Of a stretch of DNA of 64,000 nt, positions 34,852 through 43,126 are shown in pieces. The position numbers were made by a program, and so were the translations under genes. The DNA is from JBCFAY01 sp038562375. Its GTDB lineage: Bacteria > Bacillota > Clostridia > Christensenellales > CAG-138. Below the pieces are notes generated by a model that was not told the origin of the DNA, did not search any database, and saw only the letters and a list, made by a program, of their open reading frames with translations. The first letter of the stretch is position 1; the number at the start of each line of letters is the position of its first letter. The stretch lies in the NCBI GenBank assembly GCA_038562375.1, contig JBCFAY010000004.1:1-64000 (forward strand). The letters run 5' to 3'.

Positions 34852-36234
34852 ATGAAGCTGTACCATAATGCAACCATTTTGACGGTGAACAAACGGCGCG
34901 ATATCTGGCAGCACGGCGCGCTGCTGACCCGCGGCAATCGGATCGCCGACATCGGCGAGAGCGAAATACTGCGGCAGCGCTATCCCGAAGCGCAGCAGAT
35001 CGACTGCAAAGGCAATATATTGCTTCCCGGCCTTATCAATACGCACATCCACCTGGCGCAGTGCCTCGGCCGCGGCATGGCGGACGATCTGGACGTGCTC
35101 ACCTGGCTGACAAAGCGCGTTTGGCCGATGCAGTGCAACCTTACCCCGGAGCTCTTCCTCTGCGGCGCAAAGCTCAATATGGCCGAAATGCTTCTGGGCG
35201 GCACAACGACATTCGTCGACCCGATGGTGCTGGGGCGCTATGGGGTTGAAGGCTATGTCAACGCGGTCCTGGAATCCGGTATGCGCGGTATGCTCGCGAG
35301 GGTCGTTATGGAGCCGCTCCCGGGGAGCCTTCTGCCCAGGGAAATGACCGAGACCAAGGAAGGCTCGTTCCGCGAGGCGATCAGCGCCTTTGAAAAGTGG
35401 AACAACGCCGGCGATGGGCGCGTTGGGATCTGGATCGCTCCCAGATGGACGGCGATGTTCAACGAGCGCCTGATGGAAGACGTGCGCGATACCATGGATC
35501 ACTACGGCTTCCTATCCACCCTGCATTACGCCGAAACCGACGAGGACGTCGCGACGATCAAAAAGGAAACCGGCATGACGCCCGGCGAGTTTTTGCGCGC
35601 GAAGGGACTCTCGCGCAAGGAAATGATGCTCGTTCACTGTGTAAAGCTCCCCGAAAGCGACGATAAGCTGCTCGCCGAAGACGGCGTAAGCCTCGCCTAC
35701 TGCCCGATCGGCAATATGAAAATCGCGCTCGGCACCTGCCGGGCGTACGAACTGAAAAAAGCGGGCGTGAACGTCACCATCGGCACGGACGCCACCGCGT
35801 GCGACAATAACTCGGATTTGCTGCTCGCTATGCGCATGACCTCGCTCGTGCAGAAGAACCTGGCCGATGATCCGACCGTGATGAGCGCCGAGGAAATATT
35901 GGAGATGGCGACAATCAACAGCGCCCGCGCGATCGGCATGGAAAACGAAATCGGGTCGCTTGAGGTCGGCAAGAGGGCGGACTTCATCCTGATCGATACC
36001 TATAAGCCGCGCCTCCGGCCCGCGCCCAATCCCGTCTCCGCGGTCGTGTTCGCATCCAACGGCGAGGATGTAAGGATGGCGGTGGTGGATGGGAAAATAC
36101 TTGTTCAGGATTCCAAGCTTCTGACATTCGACGTGCCGGAACTGATCGGCGAGGCCGAAGCCGTCATGAAGGACATGCGCGCTCGCCTGAACATCGATCG
36201 ATCGGATCTTACGCGCTGGCATTATTGCGATTAA
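34852..36234 (+). CDS. Amidohydrolase, guanine / MTA-SAH deaminase-like
   Basis: The product (460 aa) is a metal-dependent amidohydrolase of the ATZ/TRZ and SsnA-like deaminase group. Metal ligands appear as HIH (65-67), a His in LHYAETDED, a His in LVHCVKL, and Asp in IGTDATACDNNSD. Members hydrolyse the amino group of guanine, S-adenosylhomocysteine, methylthioadenosine, pterins or cytosine; I cannot choose between them. AAAAGGAGG precedes the ATG at 34852. It faces the mch homologue across a shared terminator and lies near a BMP-type importer, so a purine- or pterin-like substrate is plausible. Confidence 0.85.
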   Translation: MKLYHNATILTVNKRRDIWQHGALLTRGNRIADIGESEILRQRYPEAQQIDCKGNILLPGLINTHIHLAQCLGRGMADDLDVLTWLTKRVWPMQCNLTPELFLCGAKLNMAEMLLGGTTTFVDPMVLGRYGVEGYVNAVLESGMRGMLARVVMEPLPGSLLPREMTETKEGSFREAISAFEKWNNAGDGRVGIWIAPRWTAMFNERLMEDVRDTMDHYGFLSTLHYAETDEDVATIKKETGMTPGEFLRAKGLSRKEMMLVHCVKLPESDDKLLAEDGVSLAYCPIGNMKIALGTCRAYELKKAGVNVTIGTDATACDNNSDLLLAMRMTSLVQKNLADDPTVMSAEEILEMATINSARAIGMENEIGSLEVGKRADFILIDTYKPRLRPAPNPVSAVVFASNGEDVRMAVVDGKILVQDSKLLTFDVPELIGEAEAVMKDMRARLNIDRSDLTRWHYCD

Positions 36235-36255
36235 GCTTAGGATAGCCGGATAAAC

Positions 36256-36296
36256 AAAACCGCCTGTTCTTCGCTTAGCGAAGAACAGGCGGTTTT
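36256..36296. terminator. Bidirectional terminator, amidohydrolase / mch homologue
   Basis: A perfect 19-bp stem (36256-36274 with 36278-36296) with a TTA loop has AAAA on one side and TTTT on the other, so it can end both convergent transcripts. Confidence 0.93.
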
Positions 36297-36329
36297 CTGT
36301 CTAATAGGGTTGGTCCGATCGAAGAAGCG

Positions 36330-37289
36330 TCAGCTTAGAAAGCTCTTTTCCAATACGCGGTAATTGATCTCGCCCGCACAAAAAGCTTTTCCGGTACGCA
36401 CATTGTGGATCTGTATCTTCGCGATGGAGTGCACGTCGTAATCCATCCTGTAAAAATCACGGCCGCTGCGCTCGAATATGTCCATAAACAGCTCGCCGTA
36501 GTTGGGCGAAGAGGTATTTGAGGTAAGCCGGTGAATGGTCTTAGCGATGAGCGTATCCTCCGTGTCGACCCAGAACTCCGTTTCGCCGCCGTAAAGAATC
36601 GCGTCGTTCATACGGCCCATGGTCTTGACCGGATCGTTGCATACCGGCGCGATCGGCGCTCTGCCCCGGCCGACTACGATCTGCGCCGGATCAAAGCCTT
36701 TCTCGAACATCTTATGGCATACCTGCTCTATGACGCGCGCACAAACCTGGATCGAGCATACCGTGCTCGTATTGGAAGTGAGAAGAAGATAGGTGTTCTC
36801 CGGTTTCACGCCGCAAGCCTTGGCCACATAAGTTGCAACTTCTTCGGACGGATACGAGTTGCTCTGTATGCACAGCACCGCCTCGTCATGCCGATCCCGA
36901 TAGGGGGTCATCTTAAAATAGCGATCCGTCTCCACAACCGCCAGCGCGCGCGCCGGACCTGAGCCGATGGCCGCAAAATCTCCCTTGCCCAGCTGCCATC
37001 CCGCGATCTGGGAACCCATGCAGGCGATCATCGGCTGCTCCACAAACACTTCGATGGAAGAAAAGGAATACCTTTCGTTGACCTTATAGTCGCCGAACGA
37101 TACCATTCCCAGGTCGCCCAGCGTTGCCCGCGCAAAAAGAAGTCCCGCCTGCCAGCTCCCTTTGGTGTTGAGCCCCATATCGATGAGCGTTGCGCCGCAG
37201 CCCATACGGATTGCCCCGCAGCCAAGCGCTTCGGGATCGGCAAGGATCTCGCGCACTACCCTCATTGCATTTTTGTTAATGCTGATCAT
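36330..37289 (-). CDS. mch: Methenyl-tetrahydromethanopterin cyclohydrolase homologue
   Basis: The product (319 aa) aligns end to end from memory with archaeal Mch, which hydrolyses the methenyl bridge of methenyl-tetrahydromethanopterin. Signature blocks are ACMGSQIAGWQ (89-99), GSGPARALA (109-117), GFDPAQIVVGRGRAPIAP (198-215), MGRMNDAILYGG (224-235) and NYGELFMDIF near the end. Mch is typical of methanogens, methylotrophic Proteobacteria and Planctomycetes, so a sporulating Firmicute is an unexpected host. No other tetrahydromethanopterin gene is in view. Its substrate could be a different pterin or cyclic amidine. GAGGAG precedes the ATG. It follows the flavoprotein gene by 28 bp. Confidence 0.88.
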   Translation of the reverse strand: MISINKNAMRVVREILADPEALGCGAIRMGCGATLIDMGLNTKGSWQAGLLFARATLGDLGMVSFGDYKVNERYSFSSIEVFVEQPMIACMGSQIAGWQLGKGDFAAIGSGPARALAVVETDRYFKMTPYRDRHDEAVLCIQSNSYPSEEVATYVAKACGVKPENTYLLLTSNTSTVCSIQVCARVIEQVCHKMFEKGFDPAQIVVGRGRAPIAPVCNDPVKTMGRMNDAILYGGETEFWVDTEDTLIAKTIHRLTSNTSSPNYGELFMDIFERSGRDFYRMDYDVHSIAKIQIHNVRTGKAFCAGEINYRVLEKSFLS

Positions 37290-37317
37290 CGCACTCCTCC
37301 ATCGTGCCGACAGACGA

Positions 37318-37950
37318 TTATTTCGCGTGATTCAAGTCGTATTCTTTGAAGACCTTAGCCTTATCCGCAATGTTCCGTCCGATCAGCTTCAGATGGCCGA
37401 TGCCTATTTCATCCTCCATTACGCCTTCCGCTTTCCTGTTCTGGCTCCAGATCGACGGGCCGGCATAGCAGCCCATGCCTCCGTTGACAACCGTGATGCC
37501 GAAGGAATTATAAAAATTGTGGATGGCGTTTATCGTCATCTCCTGTCCGCCGTTGCGCATACCGCCGACCGCGATAGCCGCCCCGGCCTTATGGCTGAAG
37601 ACCGCCGGATTATCGATCAGCTTCAAATACGCCGAACGGAAACGGTTGAGATATGCCGCCAAGGTTGCGGTATAGTTCATCTGATATACGGGCGAAGCCA
37701 TTAAAAAGCCATCCGCCTCATAGAACAGGTCATATAATTCGTCCATATCGTCATGGAATACGACGCAGCGGTCTTTATTTGCGGCCAAGCACTTGTCGCA
37801 CTGGATGCAATGATGGATATTCCGCCCGCGCAGCGTTATGAGCCGGGTTTCAACACCGCCGGTTTCGGCCGCCGCTTCGAGAGCAATCCCGAGAGCGTAC
37901 TCCGTCGCGCCCTTGCGGGGGCTGCCGCATACGCCTAAAATTTTTACCAT
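37318..37950 (-). CDS. Iron-sulfur flavoprotein (Isf-like, flavodoxin fold)
   Basis: The product (210 aa) is an NADPH-FMN-reductase-like flavodoxin protein. It begins with VCGSPRKGATEYAL for FMN phosphate binding and has the compact cluster motif CX2CX2CX7C (Cys48, 51, 54, 62) that binds [4Fe-4S] in Methanosarcina Isf, plus a SPVYQMN flavin loop. Such proteins pass electrons between ferredoxin-like donors and acceptors. AGGAGG precedes the ATG. It forms a two-gene unit with mch from its own promoter. Electron transfer to a pterin or to oxygen are both possible roles. Confidence 0.88.
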   Translation of the reverse strand: MVKILGVCGSPRKGATEYALGIALEAAAETGGVETRLITLRGRNIHHCIQCDKCLAANKDRCVVFHDDMDELYDLFYEADGFLMASPVYQMNYTATLAAYLNRFRSAYLKLIDNPAVFSHKAGAAIAVGGMRNGGQEMTINAIHNFYNSFGITVVNGGMGCYAGPSIWSQNRKAEGVMEDEIGIGHLKLIGRNIADKAKVFKEYDLNHAK

Positions 37951-38068
37951 GACTATTACCCCTCCTGCAATTAATTTTATATCTTGGATATGATGATGCA
38001 TCTTCCGGGCAAACTGTAAAAATATAGACAATGAAGGATGAGGAATATATGGAAATATATACGAGGTG

Positions 38069-38097
38069 ATTATAGCACCGGCATATCGCACTTACAA
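38069..38097 (-). promoter_or_regulatory. Promoter of the isf-like/mch unit
   Basis: On the minus strand TTGTAA (38092-38097), 17 bp and TATAAT (38069-38074, with TGC extension) form a strong promoter after the rpiR stop codon. It leaves a leader of about 110 nt before the flavoprotein ATG, long enough for regulation, but I recognised no riboswitch. Confidence 0.7.
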
Positions 38098-38130
38098 GGG
38101 GAAGTCAGGCTCGGTTTTTGTCCGTTCGCC

Positions 38131-39015
38131 TCACTCTCCGTTAGCGGGTTTACGGGCGTCGGCGCCGACAAGTTGGCGCTTGTCGAGGATCGCCGTGGTG
38201 TCTTCAAGGCTCTGGATCGTATCCGGCGCGCCCCTAAGCGAGAGCAGAACGAAGATAAGATCATTCAGATACATCAGGCTCAGGCGCGATTCGACGGTCC
38301 CGGAATACTCCGAGATGCTCAGCTTGGCTCCATATAAAACGAAATCCGCGCTTCGCGCCATCGGGGACGCATAGTCGCTGGTCATGCATACCACCATCGC
38401 CCCGCGCGATTGAATCGTCCGAATCAGGTCCAGCATCTCCGCGTCGTATCCGGAAAGCGAAATAACCACGGCAAGTTCGCCTTGCTGCATACTTTCCGCA
38501 ACGAATCTCTGCATGATGGTATCGACCTCGAAGCGGGATTTGATACCCAAACGGCAAAGCTTATGATTCAAGTCATGCGCGATAACGCTGGAACCGCCGA
38601 TGCCGAAAAGCACTGTCTGCTTCATCTTCATCATGAGGGCGACGATTTCATTGAGCTTATTCAGATCGATCATGCGGCGGGTATCTTCAAGCGCGTCGCA
38701 TTCATCGGAACAAAGCTTTTGGACGATCACCTCGGCCGAGTCGCCAAGCTGTACGCTTTCGTGCACCTTGGAATAACTGATCGCGGCTTCATGGGAGATG
38801 CAGAGCGAAAACTCACGGAAATTCTTATACCCGAGCTTCCTGCAAAAACGCGAGATGGTCGCCTTGCTGGCGCCGGTCGCGTCGGATAAATCCCCAATAG
38901 AGATGTTGACGATATCCTTGAGGTTTTCAATGATATACTTCTTTACGGCCTTCTCCTTGGAGGTAAACGCATCGACATTTCCGCCGAGCTTTGTTAATAT
39001 GCTGATCTTATACAC
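38131..39015 (-). CDS. RpiR/MurR family transcriptional regulator
   Basis: The product (294 aa) has an N-terminal HTH (ISIGDLSDATGASKATISRFCRKLGYKNFREF) and a C-terminal SIS domain (QTVLFGIGGSSVIAHDLNHKLCRLG, then VISLSGYDAEMLDLI). Family members sense phosphosugars and repress catabolic genes. GGAGATAAATTGTGT precedes the ATG. It is divergent from the ABC importer and upstream of isf-mch, making it the likely local regulator, yet its usual ligand class does not obviously fit a purine or pterin system. Its own promoter contains a palindrome. Confidence 0.92.
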   Translation of the reverse strand: MYKISILTKLGGNVDAFTSKEKAVKKYIIENLKDIVNISIGDLSDATGASKATISRFCRKLGYKNFREFSLCISHEAAISYSKVHESVQLGDSAEVIVQKLCSDECDALEDTRRMIDLNKLNEIVALMMKMKQTVLFGIGGSSVIAHDLNHKLCRLGIKSRFEVDTIMQRFVAESMQQGELAVVISLSGYDAEMLDLIRTIQSRGAMVVCMTSDYASPMARSADFVLYGAKLSISEYSGTVESRLSLMYLNDLIFVLLSLRGAPDTIQSLEDTTAILDKRQLVGADARKPANGE

Positions 39016-39088
39016 AATTTATCTCCTAATAAGAGGTATTCTACATACGTGCGAATGTATAACATTGCTGATAAAACTATTTAATTAA

Positions 39089-39117
39089 ATTATAGCTTGA
39101 ATGGATATTCATTTCAA
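39089..39117 (-). promoter_or_regulatory. rpiR promoter with palindromic operator in the spacer
   Basis: On the minus strand TTGAAA (39112-39117), 17 bp and TATAAT (39089-39094) form a consensus promoter. The spacer is largely the inverted repeat TGAATATCCATTCA (39098-39111), an ideal repressor site, probably for autoregulation. Confidence 0.72.
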
Positions 39118-39411
39118 CGCTGTTTTGTCAAACATCTCTCATATTTGCATTCTATGCGATAAAGCAGGCTGCATACAATAAAAATAAGTTTCGCATATGG
39201 TTTTCCGAGTGGAATTTATCGTACATATTGTTGACTTTAAGGGTAAATTGTGCAATCATAATACTGCATATATGACCTTGCATGATTTCTCAGAACAAAC
39301 ACCATATACCGGTTCGCTCCTTATGCTGTTTTACATTGGTTTTATTCCAACATGTTACATGTAATTATAACTGTTAAAACTTCTTTTGGTATGAATTCTA
39401 GGTATAAATAA
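39118..39411. other. AT-rich regulatory region upstream of the ABC importer
   Basis: About 290 bp between rpiR and the importer. It contains two direct copies of the palindrome ACATGT one base apart (39350-39355, 39357-39362) and TATAAC just downstream, a possible operator over the importer promoter. A TTGACT near 39231 has no matching -10 at correct spacing. The ATG at 39412 has only a weak upstream AGG. Confidence 0.45.
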
Positions 39412-40950
39412 ATGAATGCTCTTGAATTACGTAACATCTGCAAATACTTTGGAGACTTCTGCGCAAACGACAACATCGATTTCGATCTGCGCGAAGGCGA
39501 AATCCATGCAATCCTGGGCGAAAACGGCGCCGGGAAGTCTACCCTTATGAACGTGCTCTATGGTATGCATGTTAAAGATGCGGGCACCGTTAAGCTCTTC
39601 GGAGAGCAAGTCGCAATACGCAGCCCGAGCGACGCTATCGGGCTCGGCATCGGTATGGTTCATCAGCACTTTGCATTGATCCCGCAGCTTACGGTCGCCC
39701 AAAATATCTTTATCGGGATGAAGGAGACCGGTTTTGTGCTCCATATGCGCGAGCTTGAAAAACGGGTTCGGCAGGCAAACGATCTGTACGGCTTTAACGT
39801 GGATCCGTGCACGCCGGTTTGGCAATTGCCTGTCGGCGTACAGCAGAAGGTTGAAATACTGAAGATCCTGATTCGAAAAGCAAAGATCCTGATACTCGAT
39901 GAACCGACCGCGGTTCTGACGCTGCAGGAAGTGGAAGAGCTCTTTGAATCGCTCAAGAAGCTTACGGCGCTTAAATGCTCCGTGATCCTCATTACCCATA
40001 AGATCGAAGACGTCGTTGCGCATTGTGACCGGGTTACCGTGCTGCGCGACGGGAAGGTCACCGGAACGCTCCGCACAAATGAGACCGATAAAAACCAGCT
40101 CGTGAAAATGATGGTCGGGCGCAATGTATCCCTTATCCGAAAAAGCCAGCGGCATGAGTACGGCGATGTTTTGCTGAATATAAGACATTTGAATGCTAGA
40201 AACGATAAGAATCTGCCCGCCGTAAAAGACGTGAGCCTCTCCGTGCGGGCCGGCGAAATCCTTGGAATTGCCGGGGTAGATGGCAACGGTCAGTTAGAGC
40301 TTGCGGAAGCGATCACGGGATTGAGGAGATTTACCGGAACCATCAGCTTTGGGGACGGGGACGATCTCTGCCAGATCCAGCCGATCCAGATCATTCATAA
40401 GGGCGTGGGGCATATCCCCGACGACCGGCACAAAAAAGGGCTCATACTCCCCTTTACGATCAAGGAAAATCTCGTGCTGGGTTCCCAGCGGGACACGGAA
40501 TATGCAAAAGGCCTATTCATCCGGCAAAAGGCGGTCGATAACGCCGCCGTTGAAATGATCCGGCAGTTTGATATTCGGCCGCCGGACGCCGAAAGGGTTG
40601 TGGGCACCCTCTCGGGCGGGAACCAGCAAAAAGTAATCGTTGCCCGCGAGTTCCACAGGGAGCCCCGCATCCTCATCGCGATACAGCCTACCCGCGGGTT
40701 GGACATCGGGGCAACGGAGTTTGTCTGGGAGAAGATCATCGAAGCGCGGAACCTGGGAAAGGCTATACTGCTGATCTCTACGGATCTCGACGAAGTCTAT
40801 TCCCTGAGCGATACGATCGCGGTCATGCTGCGCGGGGAACTATCCCGCAAAATGGATTACAATATCCCCATCGAGAAGCTGGGCCTCATGATGTCGGGTA
40901 CCCTCAGGGAGGATTCCTTCACTTCGGAAGAAAGCGAAACGACCAGATGA
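39412..40950 (+). CDS. BMP-type ABC importer, ATP-binding subunit
   Basis: The cytosolic ATPase (512 aa) has two nucleotide-binding halves, like NupA/RbsA. The first has Walker A GENGAGKST (36-44), Q-loop MVHQHFALI and Walker B ILILDEPTAVL. The second has a degenerate Walker A (GVDGNGQLEL) and the signature LSGGNQQKV. With two permeases and a Bmp lipoprotein this is the nucleoside-importer layout. The stop overlaps the first permease start (ATGA). Confidence 0.93.
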   Translation: MNALELRNICKYFGDFCANDNIDFDLREGEIHAILGENGAGKSTLMNVLYGMHVKDAGTVKLFGEQVAIRSPSDAIGLGIGMVHQHFALIPQLTVAQNIFIGMKETGFVLHMRELEKRVRQANDLYGFNVDPCTPVWQLPVGVQQKVEILKILIRKAKILILDEPTAVLTLQEVEELFESLKKLTALKCSVILITHKIEDVVAHCDRVTVLRDGKVTGTLRTNETDKNQLVKMMVGRNVSLIRKSQRHEYGDVLLNIRHLNARNDKNLPAVKDVSLSVRAGEILGIAGVDGNGQLELAEAITGLRRFTGTISFGDGDDLCQIQPIQIIHKGVGHIPDDRHKKGLILPFTIKENLVLGSQRDTEYAKGLFIRQKAVDNAAVEMIRQFDIRPPDAERVVGTLSGGNQQKVIVAREFHREPRILIAIQPTRGLDIGATEFVWEKIIEARNLGKAILLISTDLDEVYSLSDTIAVMLRGELSRKMDYNIPIEKLGLMMSGTLREDSFTSEESETTR

Positions 40951-41993
40951 GTACTTTGAAGAACAGATTGCGCTCCTGCATTCGTCCGGCCTGTGCGGTT
41001 CTGCTTGCCCTAGGGATCATCTGGGTCATTCTGATTTTGGCCCAATACGATGCGGCATTGGCGTTTAAAGCGCTGTTTGAAGCCGGTTTCAAGAACATAA
41101 AGGCTTTCGGGAACGTGCTCAATCGCGCATGTCCGCTCCTCTTTACCGGTTTGGCCGTCGCATTCGCGCTTCGAGGAAACATGATAAATATCGGCGCGGA
41201 GGGCCAGTTTTTGGCCGGCACGATGGCCGCAACCTGGACGGGCATTGCTTTTTTCCCGCTGCCGGGATTTATCCTGATCCCCCTCATGCTGCTCATGGGC
41301 GCGTTTGCAGGCGCGGCCTGGGGCTTCTTTCCGGCAATCCTCAAAGCAAAACTCGGTGTTTCCGAGGTCATTACGACCATCATGTTCAACTATGTCGCCC
41401 TGCATATCATCGGCGCACTGGTACGCGGACCGCTCCAGGATATTACCCAAGCGGAACCGCAATCCTACCCTATCGCCAAACAGGCGTTTCTTCCCAGCAT
41501 CATTCCGGGCACAAAAATGCATTTTGGGTTTTTGCTTGGGATCATTTTTGCCGTAGTCCTCTATATCCTATTGTTCAAAACGTATTTTGGGTATGAGGTG
41601 CGCGCGGTCGGCCACAGCCATACGGCGGCAAAGGCCCTCGGCATCTCCGTAAACCGCACGTCGATCTACGCAATGCTGATTGCGGGCGGCATGGCCGGCA
41701 TAGGCGGAGCGATCGAAATCGGCTACAACCACTATCTGCTCGAAAGCATCTCCCCCGGGTATGGCTTTACGGCGATCGCAGTCGCCATTCTCGCCTCCAA
41801 CAACCCGATCGGCGTCATCTTCAGTTCGCTGCTTTTTGGGTTCCTTTCGGCCGGTTCGACCGCGATGCAGCGGGCAGCCGGAGTATCCGCGACATTTGTT
41901 GAGGTATTTCAAGGTTTGATCGTGATTTTTATCGCCATTGCGGCCGAAACGAACACAGTCCAACGAAGGCGCTTCAAAAAAATAAACCTGTAA
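40947..41993 (+). CDS. BMP-type ABC importer, permease 1
   Basis: The product (348 aa) has about nine to ten TM helices and the BPD_transp_2 segment MINIGAEGQFLAGTMAATW near residue 72, followed by TTIMFNYVALHIIGALV. It matches NupP-like permeases of purine nucleoside importers. It overlaps the ATPase gene by 4 bp. Confidence 0.92.
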   Translation: MSTLKNRLRSCIRPACAVLLALGIIWVILILAQYDAALAFKALFEAGFKNIKAFGNVLNRACPLLFTGLAVAFALRGNMINIGAEGQFLAGTMAATWTGIAFFPLPGFILIPLMLLMGAFAGAAWGFFPAILKAKLGVSEVITTIMFNYVALHIIGALVRGPLQDITQAEPQSYPIAKQAFLPSIIPGTKMHFGFLLGIIFAVVLYILLFKTYFGYEVRAVGHSHTAAKALGISVNRTSIYAMLIAGGMAGIGGAIEIGYNHYLLESISPGYGFTAIAVAILASNNPIGVIFSSLLFGFLSAGSTAMQRAAGVSATFVEVFQGLIVIFIAIAAETNTVQRRRFKKINL

Positions 41994-42038
41994 CCCTATT
42001 TCGCCGGATCGTTCCGTCTTTGAAGGAGATACGCAGCA

Positions 42039-42968
42039 ATGGATGTACTATCCTTTTTTCTTGCGGCTTCCATGCGCATGTCCATCCCTCTTTTGATCGC
42101 CGCGCTGGGCCTGATTATCTCGGAGCGCGCCGGTATGATGAACATCGGCGGAGAGGGCATTATGCTCACGGGCGCGTTTTGCGCATATGCGGTGACGAAG
42201 ATCACCGGAAATTACTGGCTTGGGCTGCTCTTTGCGATGCTGATGGGCATGGTCACGATACTGATCTATGCCTATTCGAGCATCACCCTCCATGTCAGGC
42301 AGGTCGTAACGGGAGCGGGCCTCAACATGTTCTGCTCGGGGATTACGAGTTTCCTTTATCGCAGGATTTTTCGGGGCGCCACCGCTCTTTCCCAGGGCGT
42401 TACGGTCGAATCCTTTCCGACGATTTCTTTGACAGGCCTTTCCGATATACCGTATTTGGGTCCGTTGCTCTTTAAGCACAACATCTTCATCTACTTTGGA
42501 CTCGTGATGGTTTTTGTTCTCTGGTTCATCCTGTTCAAGACCTCCCTGGGCCTAAAGATCATCGCCGTCGGCGAAAACCCGAAAGCGACGGAAAGCTTTG
42601 GGGTCAGGGTGGTCTGGCTCCGGTACGGAGCGACGCTGTTCTCCGGGCTGATGCTCGGCATCGCGGGCGCGTATCTTTCCATCGCCCAATCCAATTCCTT
42701 CGGCGAAGGGATGACCGCCGGACGCGGCTTTATTGCGATGGCCGTGGTCATACTCGGTAAATGGAATCCCGTTGGCGCGTTGCTCGGTGCGCTGCTCTTC
42801 GGCGCTGCAAGTTCGCTTCAAATGACGATACAGAACCTGGGACTCGACATATCCAACAATCTTATTATGACCATCCCCTACATCTGCACGGTGCTGGCCG
42901 TCATCGCCGTGTGCAGAAACAAGATCGTAGCACCCAGCGCATTGGGCATCCCTTACAGGAAATCTTAG
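42039..42968 (+). CDS. BMP-type ABC importer, permease 2
   Basis: The product (309 aa) has eight to nine TM helices and the counterpart motif MMNIGGEGIMLTGAFCAYA near residue 29, then GAGLNMFCSGITSFLYRRIF. It matches NupQ-like permeases, pairing with the preceding gene as a heterodimeric channel. AAGGAGATA stands before the ATG. Confidence 0.92.
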   Translation: MDVLSFFLAASMRMSIPLLIAALGLIISERAGMMNIGGEGIMLTGAFCAYAVTKITGNYWLGLLFAMLMGMVTILIYAYSSITLHVRQVVTGAGLNMFCSGITSFLYRRIFRGATALSQGVTVESFPTISLTGLSDIPYLGPLLFKHNIFIYFGLVMVFVLWFILFKTSLGLKIIAVGENPKATESFGVRVVWLRYGATLFSGLMLGIAGAYLSIAQSNSFGEGMTAGRGFIAMAVVILGKWNPVGALLGALLFGAASSLQMTIQNLGLDISNNLIMTIPYICTVLAVIAVCRNKIVAPSALGIPYRKS

Positions 42969-43126
42969 GCAAAGCGCGAACACAGCGCCGCATTCACCGT
43001 TCAACACCCTAAAAAGCACGCTTCCATCCGCCTCTGCGGACGGTTGCTTCTAAACAATGTGTTTGGCCATGCATGATCAGGCATTGACCGATATTCCCAA
43101 ATCAAAAACAGAAGGAGGAAAATTCA

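Noticed and set aside
39016..39411. Purine riboswitch upstream of the importer
   Set aside because: No conserved loop sequences of the purine aptamer could be found.
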